Shown in pieces: positions 57,054 through 64,000 of a DNA stretch of 64,000 bases. Where the stretch lies: contig NW_004457702.1 in the NCBI RefSeq assembly GCF_000313135.1, forward strand, positions 674,001-738,000, given 5' to 3'. Numbering within the stretch: the first letter of the stretch is position 1; every line of letters starts with the position of its first letter. Source of the DNA: Acanthamoeba castellanii str. Neff (taxonomy: Eukaryota > Discosea > Longamoebia > Acanthamoebidae). The translations under genes and the position numbers were made by a program. The notes below the pieces were generated by a model that saw nothing but the letters and a program-made list of their open reading frames with translations, was not told the DNA's origin and did no database searches.

Positions 57054-59079
57054 TCAAGTGGCCACGATCGTGGGGTGGCACAATCGTCGGCGTTGGCGCA
57101 CCCAGACCAGGAGTACAAGGCAGAGGGTGGCCGGACAGCTCCACACCAGGACCGCCAAGTACGCGTTGGGCACTGTGGGCGACGCCTGGGGCACGACGAC
57201 GTGGTCGGCGTTGCCGGCGAGGATCGCGGACAAGACATCGTGCACGCGATCGACATCGCCAACGCGCTGTTGTAGATGGAACGCGACCAGTTGGTCGTGC
57301 GTGGTGATGTTGGGGTTGAAGCTGAAGTTGGCCATCTTCTCCGCCAGTTCGCTCGTTCGCACCATCAACAGGCCATGCTGCTCGCACACACGCGTACGCA
57401 CACGCCTGAGCATCACCGAACGCATACCACACGGCACACACGGCACACACGGCACACGGCACGCGTGGGCGGCACGGGCGTGTACCTGGAGGAACCGCGC
57501 GATCTTGTTTTCGTGGCCGACGATCCAGTTGTTGTGCACAATGTAGGGGTCTGGCCTGACCTTGACCCGTACTCCGTCGCTCGTTGTCTGCATGTGCGCG
57601 CGCGCAGTGTACAACATGATCAGAACCACTACAATGTTTCGTAATATGGCCGCGTTGCGTTGCGTTGCGTTGCGTTGCGTCGCGTCGTTGTGTCTAGTCT
57701 GCGTTGCGTGTAGTGATGCAATGAAAAGGAAGAAAGCAAACCTTCCAGAACTCGTGGAAGTAATAGTAGCCACTGGGAAAGTCGTCCATGGGCATCACCT
57801 GCACTGTGACACTCTGCAAGCGGACATGAGTAATTTCTGTGTGCCGTGTGTTGTCTGTGTGTTGTCTGTGTCGTTTGGCGGCGGCGGCGGGGGAAGTACC
57901 TCGTTTCTCTGTCGTCTTATCTTGTCGTGCCACTTGTTGAAGCAGGGCTGCTCCTTGATTCCTTTTTGCTCGCACCGCTGCACCGAGTCGATGAACGCCA
58001 TCGTGTGTTCATTGCTTCGCCCCAGCCAAAAGCCTGGTCATCACCACCACCACCACGCCACGTCATTCCATCAGTTCCTGCACGAATGTCGCGTGTGCGG
58101 TGTGTGCGGTGTGTGCGGTGTGTGCGTGCGGGAGGTTGAGTGGACCTCCGCACAGCGCTTGCTGTCCACCCTTGCGCATGTCGTCGTTGATGAAGAAGAG
58201 ATCGACAGTCTTGTTGACGAACAGCGGCAGCGGGTCCTTCATGAACACGATGTCCACGTCCGTCACCTGCACATACAATCGGGACCGTCACCACGCCCGC
58301 TTTAAGGTGGCGGTCGAGCTGGCATCGTCGATCGCGCATTGCACACATACCAAGACGTTGAGGCCCGTGGCGATGATGGCCCGCACGTTGGCCGCCTTCT
58401 TGTGCACCACCTGGTTCCAGCTCTGGTGCATGGGGTCCTTCTTGTCGGTCGTGTAGCGGGCCGCTTCGGAGGACGCCAGATCGCCCAACCCGATTGCGGG
58501 GTCGTACGCCCAATCGATTCCTGCGTAAAATAAAACAGAGAACCAAACAACAATTGTAATTGGAATTGTTGGACAGGAGAGGTCGTGCGGGCGTGGTGGT
58601 GAGTACCGAGAAAGCTGAGCTGCTGGGCGGCCTTGATGTCGTTGGGCACGATGACGTAGTTGGTGATGTTGAGCCGATCGACGGAGGCCTTCCAGTTGAG
58701 GAGCAGGTCGAGGTAGCCCGCATTGCACAGGGCCAGCACCACCACCCCGTCCTTGGCCACCCGTTTCGCCTCCTGTAGCCCGTTTTGTTTTGTTTATTAA
58801 TGTTATTTTTTTCAATATTTGAATAAAATTTCGTACTTTAAAAAGAAAGAAAGCGAAGGGCAAAGAGCGAAGGTGGCCACGTACATGTTCGAGAAGGAGG
58901 AGGCCCGGTGGAAGAAGAGAAGAAGTGAGAGGAGACGGCGATGGTGAAGGAGAACCGGATAAAAGGGTGGCGGCGGCCAAGTGGTAGAAGCTGACGAGGA
59001 GCAGGAGGAAGGGGACGCAGAAGACCAGGTACACCCTCGTCGTCGTCCTGCCTCCTCCGCTTCTTCGTGTGTCTTCCAT
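57054..59079 (-). CDS. Membrane nucleotide-diphospho-sugar transferase (PF03407/GT77-like), copy 1
   Basis: Predicted glycosyltransferase of the secretory pathway. The start MEDTRRSGGGRTTTRVYLVF is followed by one hydrophobic helix (signal peptide or anchor). The catalytic domain reads RVAKDGVVVLALCNAGYLDL, LLNWKASVDRLNITNYVIVP, HKKAANVRAIIATGLNVL, VTDVDIVFMKDPLPLF with the Asp-x-Asp metal and nucleotide-binding motif, NKTVDLFFINDD, GFWLGRSNEHTMAFIDSV and EQPCFNKW. A region with PDPYIVHNNWIVGHENKIAR follows, where the HxxW block is typical for the family. A second hydrophobic helix near the C-terminus (AYLAVLVWSCPATLCLVLLV) and a short basic tail end the protein. Eight exons, same exon plan as the copy at 61352-63706. 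About 440 residues. The acceptor and donor sugar are unknown. Confidence 0.86.
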
Positions 59080-59273
59080 CCTGTGCGCACGTCCTGTGCG
59101 TGTTTGGGTGGTGTGCGTGTGTTTGCGCTAAACTCCTCTTTTTTTGGCTTGCTGGGGTTATCTGATTCCCCGTTGGCGGATGTTAGAGTCAGAGCACACA
59201 CCGAATACCCGCGACTTTTTTTCTTTGGGCTCACAGACACTTTCTGTTTTGTGGGCAATTGTTAGCGGGAGTC

Positions 59274-60389
59274 GACCATTGTTGTTTGTAGTAACAAAAG
59301 GTGGCAAATAATTGTGCCAAGTTGTGCAAAGTTGTTTTACTTGTACAACAGTGTCATTCACAAGTATTGATACAACAGTCCAGATCTTGTGGTGAAGAGA
59401 GAGGATTAGGTTCACATCCTGTGTGAATGAACATATTGGCTGCTTTTGCAAATGCTATGTGTGGGGTTTCATACCTTCAAAGCCTGCATTGCCCATGTGT
59501 TGCTCTGTTGGTTCAAAGTGGTTCCATTTGTGCAATTCTTCAAATGCAATTTGTAGATCATTTGTTGCACCACCATAGATGAAGAGAGCCCCATAATCTG
59601 CCCATTCATGGTGACAAACAAAAGAACAGTGACAGAGAGTTGGTTCTTTTTGCTTGAATAAAGCAAACTGTCTAACCCATTGTCTGAAGAACCAGAAATG
59701 GGCTGTTCTGATCCATCAACAACCCAGGTATAATACAAACCAGGAAAATCAAGCATGCATGTCTTGTGCAGTGCTCTTAGAGATTAAAAAATATTGAACC
59801 TAAGAAGATGTCAACTGGATAGTGGCACAAATGAAGCAGAATGAAAAGAAGCTCAGTGGTGGGGCTCAATCTTGATGGTGGTGGGCCTAATTTGCAATGT
59901 AAATGATCTACATACTTGTGAACCAATTGACCAACAGAGTGGCGGCAAACCAATCAACTCTTGCAAAGATTGATCAGAGATCAACTTCAGGTGAAAGACA
60001 AAACCTGTGGAGAAAGATCACATTAACTTAATCTATGAAATTCAGATATGAAATGTTTTCAAAACAAATGATTTATTCAGTACCTGAATCATCACCATCA
60101 TTCTTCTTGCACTTCTTCCTCTTCTCCAGCTTCTGTCCCTTTGTACAGTACACCAATAAAATAAAACAAAGTACATGACAACATTTACAAAAAAATTTGT
60201 GCTCCCCATCCTGGATGAAGATGAGGTGGGTGCTGGTCTTTACACAGTGTGTGTTGTCTGCCTCCTTGGTGCCATGGCACCTCTTGAAAATCTCTTCTTC
60301 CTCCTTGTTGTCAGATGCCAGATTGTTGAGGTGGCAGTCCCCATTCTTGAGCACCACCAGCTAATCATCACCAGTTACCTCACCAGTGA
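59274..60389. other. CpG-free block between the glycosyltransferase copies
   Basis: Only one CG (59942-59943) occurs between the CG at 59273 and the CG at 60390, about 1.1 kb, while both flanks are CpG-rich. The block contains the remains of a DDE transposase on the minus strand and another open frame at 60073-60357 (-) that is Cys/Lys-rich but not recognised. AT content is higher than in neighbouring genes. Confidence 0.7.
59430..60001 (-). pseudogene. Decayed DDE transposase (Harbinger/IS5-like HTH plus DDE) relic
   Basis: Reading the minus strand with stops tolerated gives LISDQSLQELIGLPPL near 59945-59990, which resembles the helix-turn-helix that precedes DDE domains in this group. After interrupting stops it reads YYTWVVDGSEQPIS, then LLYSSKKNQLSVTVLLFVTM, NGQIMGLSSS and NTWAMQALKV (59469-59756). 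The order D-x-TEQPI, YSxKKxxHT, GxIxxLSxS, then DxGYxGL is that of Harbinger/IS5-type DDE transposases; here several key positions are changed and at least three stops break the frame, so it cannot be functional. It sits inside a CpG-free block. No terminal inverted repeats or target-site duplication were found by eye. Family assignment is tentative. Confidence 0.5.
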
Positions 60390-60657
60390 CGTCAGGCTCC
60401 GCTCTCCTGACACGACGCACATGACACGACACGTGGTAAGCTGGTGGGTGGTCCCCCTCTGGCTTTTAGAGGGTTGGACTTGAGGGGGCAGTACTGTTCT
60501 ATGAGGTCGGCCGCGGCTCGGCTTTCTTCCATCGCTCTCGAAAACGAAAACGAAAATGAGAAAAAAAAGTGAATTTTCAACATTTTTGTTTCTTCTTTTC
60601 TTCTTTTCTTCTGTGCCCACCAGCAAACGCACTCAAGATGAGGGCAATTCTGGCGAC
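60390..60657. promoter_or_regulatory. Short CpG-containing segment between two CpG-free blocks, possible bidirectional promoter
   Basis: CpGs return abruptly here. Two start codons face away from each other: minus-strand MEESRAAADLIEQYC near 60532 and plus-strand MRAILATDTGLIK at 60638. Both frames pass into CpG-free DNA within about 150 bases. The segment may be a promoter island kept unmethylated (inference). Neither gene can be followed to a convincing end. Confidence 0.35.
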
Positions 60658-60950
60658 CGACACTGGTCTCATCAAAGGTGCACATCATCTCACAACACCC
60701 TGTGGTCATCCATCAAGGAAATCTCTTGCCTCCCCAGGATTATGGAATGAGATTTTACATCCAAGATTTGCCAAGATTTCAGTTTGCTGATTTTCTTTTC
60801 TCAACAGCAGTGGTGGACATGGTGCAGGAGAAGATGGAGGATGGAAGCGCCAGCAAGGAAAAGGTGGCATTCACCACTCAATGGGGTGCTACCCAGGCAA
60901 AATTGGAGGAGATTCACTGCATGTGCACCTACCATGGCCAGAAGGATCAG
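60638..60950 (+). pseudogene. Possible 5' fragment of a WDR74/Nsa1-like gene
   Basis: Exon 1 (60638-60678) reads MRAILATDTGLIK, like the first strand of ribosome-biogenesis WD proteins Nsa1/WDR74. An in-phase exon after CAACAG (about 60808-60950) continues with AVVDMVQEKMEDGSASKEKV, TTQWGATQAKLEEIHCMC and ends at a possible donor. No further WD repeats follow; the next 370 bases are CpG-free and without a supported frame. It may be a truncated gene copy. Confidence 0.25.
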
Positions 60951-61322
60951 GTTACCACTAGCCTCACCTCTCACCTCTCACTCTCTCTCTCTTCATCTCC
61001 CTTCAGCCCTCTGCCCTAGAAATTGAAAATGCCAAATCTCACACAATTTTTGGCCTCTCATTTCAAATGAGCACAAGTTACACTCACATTTAATTTGTTT
61101 TTGCATTTTATGGTTCTCTTTAGTAATTCTGATAAGGAGCTCTTGAGTGTTCATCATTCTACATCAAGATGATGAACTCACATGAGGTGTGTCCACTCCT
61201 TGGTTGCCCTTTCAAGCTCAGGATGGTTCAGCAGAATTCTGCTTTTTCCCACCTACCTTCCCAGCAGTGAAGTTATGCAACAATTAACATCATGGCAAGT
61301 AGCCTGACACAACAAGCAAGGC
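60849..61322. other. CpG-free block upstream of the second glycosyltransferase stop
   Basis: No CG dinucleotide from 60849 to 61322. With 60658-60847, also CpG-free, this makes a second long block next to the one at 59274-60389. No gene recognised after 60950. CpG frequency rises sharply at 61323, 30 bases before the stop of the second glycosyltransferase. Confidence 0.65.
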
Positions 61323-61351
61323 CGCACACGCTCCTGTTCACGTGAGTCCAC

Positions 61352-63706
61352 CTAGATGTCCAGTTCGGGTTTCCGTGGTGGCAGTGGCGCTGGTCGTGGT
61401 GCGCTGCCCCCTGATCTTCGGCGTTGGTACGCCCACACGACGAGGAGCACAAAGCAGACCGTCACCGCCGGAGAGCCCCACACCAGGACCATCGAGTACC
61501 CGCCGTACAGCGTGGGCAACTCCGCAGATGAGTCGACCTGGTCGGAGCACAGAGCGGGTGTGTCAGGTGTGTCGGGGGTGCTGGGCGTGTTGGGCGTGTC
61601 GGGCGTGTTGGGCGGGTCGGGCGTGTTGGAAGGGTTGGGCGGGTCGGGCGTGTTGGGAGGGTCGGGCGTGTTGGGCGTGTTGGGCGTGTCGGGCGTGTCG
61701 GGCGTGTCGGGCGTGTTGGGAGGGTTGGGCGTGTCGGGCGTGTCGGGTGTGGTGCGGTCAGCTGAAGCAACGCGCTGGGAAAGATGGAACGCGACCAGTT
61801 GGTCGTGCGTGGTGATGTTGGGGTTGAAGCTGAAGCCGGCCATCTTCTCCTCCAGCTCCTTTATGTCCACCAGCAACAGGCCATGCTGTTCGCACGCGCA
61901 CCGTCGCACACACACACACACACACACATCGTGCGGCAATGTGAGCACGCACGAACACAGTCTTCGCACGACTGCGAAACGACACTCACCGCGACACGCG
62001 CCACACGACACGAAACATTGGTGGGTCTAAGCACCTGCCGCAACCGGGTGATCTTGTTTTCGTGGCCGACGATCCAGTTGTCGTGCACGATGTAGGGATC
62101 CGGCTTGACCTTTTCCCGTATCATATCTCCATTCGTCTATGCACGAGCACAAGTCACAGGTTTGATTAGTGGTCATGGTGAGGTGGTGTGCGTGCGTGAG
62201 TGCGTGTGTGTCGTGTGTGTCGTGTGTTTCGTGTGTGTCGTGTGTCGTGTGTGGAACTGATACCTTCCAGAAGTAGTGGAAGTAATTGTAGCCGCTAGGA
62301 AAGTCTGCCCGGGTCATCACCTGCACCCTCACGGAGCTCTGCAAGCGACACGCCACACTGGGTTAGTGTCGTGTCGTGGGCGTGTGCCGCTTGTGAGTGC
62401 AATATACCTGACTGCCCCTTTTCGCTATGTCTTGGTACCACTTGTTGAAGCAGGGCTGCTCCTTGGAGCCCTTTTGCTCACACTCAAGCACCGAGGCTAC
62501 GAAAGCCAACGTGTGGTCGTTGCTTCTCCCCAACCAAAAGCCTGACAAGCACCACCACGCCACGTCATCATTTACAAGCAACGATTGAGTTAGACTCGCG
62601 AGTCGTGTGTGCGTGTGCGGGTGCTGTGGTGATGCGTGCCGACCTCCGCACAGGCTTGGCGGTTGTCCGTCGTCGGTCTTGCTCTTGGTGTCATCGATGA
62701 AGAAGAGATCGATGGTCTTGTTGGAGAACAGCGGCAGCGGGTCCTTCAGGAACACGATGTCCACGTCGGTCACCTGCCCGTGACATAATTTTTTCACCAT
62801 TTCACACATATCAATATAAAGAGAGATGAGTGGGGAAAGTGTTGGGCAGCACACTGACATTTTGCTGAAAACGGCGGGAGTTGGCGCACATACCAAGACG
62901 TCGAGGCCCAAGGAGAGCAGTTTCCACACATAGGCCGCCTTCTTGTGCACCACTCCATTCCAGAGCTTGTACATGGGGTCCTCCTTGTTGAATGGGTAGG
63001 AGGCCGCTTCGGAAGACGCCAGATCGCCCAATCCGATCGTGGGGTCATACGCCCAATCAAGCCCTGTTTTATATTCACAATGAAGTAGAGAATGTTGAAT
63101 GAAAGAGTGGAAACGTACAGGCTACGGCCCGGAAACAGTGGGGATTGTTGGTGAGTACCGAGAAAGCTGAGCTCCTGAGCAGCCTTGATGTCGTTGGGCA
63201 CGATGACGTAGTTGGTGATGTTGAGCCGATCGACGGAGGCCTTCCAGTTGAGGAGCAGGTCGAGGTAGCCCGCATTGCACAGGGCCAGTATCACCACCCC
63301 GTCCTTGGCCACCCGTCTCGTCTCCTGCTTAACTTTTATTAATATTTACATTAAACATGGTTATAAAGTGAATAAACCATGTTTAATGTAAATATTAATA
63401 AAAGTTAAAAAAAGTACAACACTGATAACGACTTTAATTCCAGTGATATACAGATATAAAAAATACTAAGCTAGATTTTTCTTTCTGGGGTGGCACTGGA
63501 GGCCACAAACTGTTCAAACGGTGTGGTGTGGAGGGAAACTAATCAACAGAGGTAAGCAAGGCGTACTTGCTCAAGAAGGAGCAGGTTGTTACCAGAAGAA
63601 GAAAGAGTGGTGGCCACCACAGGGCTGAAGGTGGCGAGGAGCAGGAGAGAGGAGACGCCTACGATTAGCCACACCATCTTCCTCTCTGCGTCCAGTAGGT
63701 GTGCCA
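61352..63706 (-). CDS. Membrane nucleotide-diphospho-sugar transferase (PF03407/GT77-like), copy 2, with Pro-Asp-Thr repeats
   Basis: Tandem paralogue of the gene at 57054-59079, same exon plan. The start MAHLLDAERKMVWLIVGVSS gives a signal-like hydrophobic stretch. The catalytic part has RVAKDGVVILALCNAGYLDL, LLNWKASVDRLNITNYVIVP, GLDWAYDPTIGLGDLASSEA, VTDVDIVFLKDPLPLF (Asp-x-Asp), NKTIDLFFIDDT, GFWLGRSNDHTLAFVASV, EQPCFNKWYQD and PDPYIVHDNWIVGHENKITR. Unlike copy 1 it carries a stalk of about 65 residues made of PDT, PNT and PDP triplets (61556-61752), then YSMVLVWGSPAVTVCFVLLV as a C-terminal membrane helix and a basic, Pro-rich tail ending PELDI. Exon 2 is nearly identical to copy 1, other exons less so. 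About 480 residues. Confidence 0.86.
61556..61752. repeat. In-frame 9-base minisatellite coding for Pro-Asp/Asn-Thr/Pro triplets
   Basis: About 22 copies of a GGGCGTGTC/GGGCGTGTTG-like unit with base changes that keep the period at 9 and so the frame open. Read on the minus strand it codes for alternating PDT, PNT and PDP. It lies inside the last exon of the second glycosyltransferase and is missing from copy 1. Confidence 0.85.
63329..63408. repeat. Perfect inverted repeat, 34-bp arms, 12-base loop, next to a splice acceptor
   Basis: Bases 63329-63362 and 63375-63408 are exact reverse complements, AT-rich, with a 12-base spacer. It lies in the first intron of the second glycosyltransferase (minus strand); the acceptor AG at 63325-63326 is only two bases from one arm. 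Copy 1 has no such structure in the matching intron. Confidence 0.9.
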
Positions 63707-63890
63707 TCTTAAATACCTCAGCCGCACAAAGAAAAACAAGAACATATCAGGTTCGATTTATAGGTTGAGCCTGTCTTCTTTTGGCCTGACACCTTCCTTT
63801 TATGACTCTTGTGTGCAACAGGTGTGAACGAGAATGATTAAAGATGTCACAAAGATATTCCTCCAACTATTTTTCTTTTCTAGGACTGTT

Positions 63891-64000
63891 TGACGGCGTT
63901 GAGAGAGCAGCTGCCGCCGACGACGTCGGGGAAGACCATGACCCAGAGACGGCGCACAAACACGCCATCCTCGCGACCCTCGGCCGGCCATCGGGCCTCC
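63891..64000 (+). CDS. Possible internal exon of an unidentified gene cut by the window edge
   Basis: A pyrimidine-rich stretch ending TTTTCTTTTCTAG at about 63890 looks like a splice acceptor. Downstream, two plus frames stay open to the end (one reads DCLTALREQLPPTTSGKTMT). The composition turns CpG- and GC-rich, as in coding exons here. The minus strand is also open, so strand and product are undecided. Confidence 0.25.

Noticed and set aside
60073..60357. Minus-strand ORF, Cys/Lys-rich
   Set aside because: Open by chance in CpG-free AT-richer DNA, possibly part of the transposon relic; no motif could be defended.

Overview
The window is nuclear DNA of an intron-dense, gene-dense amoebozoan protist, most likely Acanthamoeba (inference). 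Supporting points are many short introns with CA/TG and TGTCGTG-type simple repeats, GC-rich coding exons, intergenic gaps of a few hundred bases, and Arp2, AP-1 mu, syntaxin and a tyrosine-kinase-like kinase side by side. No bacterial operon, CRISPR array, rRNA or confident tRNA was seen. About two dozen protein genes lie on both strands.

Layout. 1-5565: 5' part of the nucleolar rRNA methyltransferase gene NOP2 (-, cut by the window edge), AP-1 complex mu subunit (+), Arp2 (+). 5701-16002: a small unknown, probably mitochondrial protein (-), a CpG-free gap, and a very large DENN / GRAM-like / DUF547 protein (+). 16411-21127: a small gene with an apparent frameshift (+), an OMS1-like methyltransferase (+), and an F-box/arrestin-fold protein (-) convergent with it. 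22075-25424: a BIR-like zinc module joined to a protein kinase (+). 25627-33435: a double NDK-domain protein (-), an acidic unknown protein (+), and a diacylglycerol kinase with two C1 domains (+). 33714-36985: RPS13 (+), a six-knuckle CCHC protein (-), and CWC15 (+) divergent from it. 37614-42077: a RING-YEATS fusion (+) and RMI1 (+). 42706-48070 (all -): a universal-stress-domain protein, an AstE/AspA-type metallo-hydrolase and proteasome alpha-4. 48290-51510: mitochondrial MTO1/MnmG (+). 51568-56644: an MFS transporter and a plasma-membrane-type syntaxin (both -). 57054-63706: two tandem paralogous membrane nucleotide-sugar transferases (-), separated by CpG-free DNA holding a decayed DDE transposase.

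The genes are mostly unrelated housekeeping and signalling functions, as expected for a compact eukaryotic genome. Themes present are ribosome biogenesis and RNA (NOP2, RPS13, CWC15, CCHC protein), membrane traffic and cytoskeleton (AP-1 mu, Arp2, DENN protein, syntaxin, DGK) and ubiquitin/proteasome (F-box, RING, PSMA7).

The most unusual signals are four stretches almost devoid of CpG in otherwise CpG-rich DNA (one carrying transposase remains), several uncommon domain fusions (BIR-kinase, RING-YEATS, F-box-arrestin, DENN-DUF547), a gene-conversion-like tract between the two glycosyltransferases, and a perfect 34-bp inverted repeat abutting a splice acceptor. All exon models were built by hand from reading frames and GT-AG signals.
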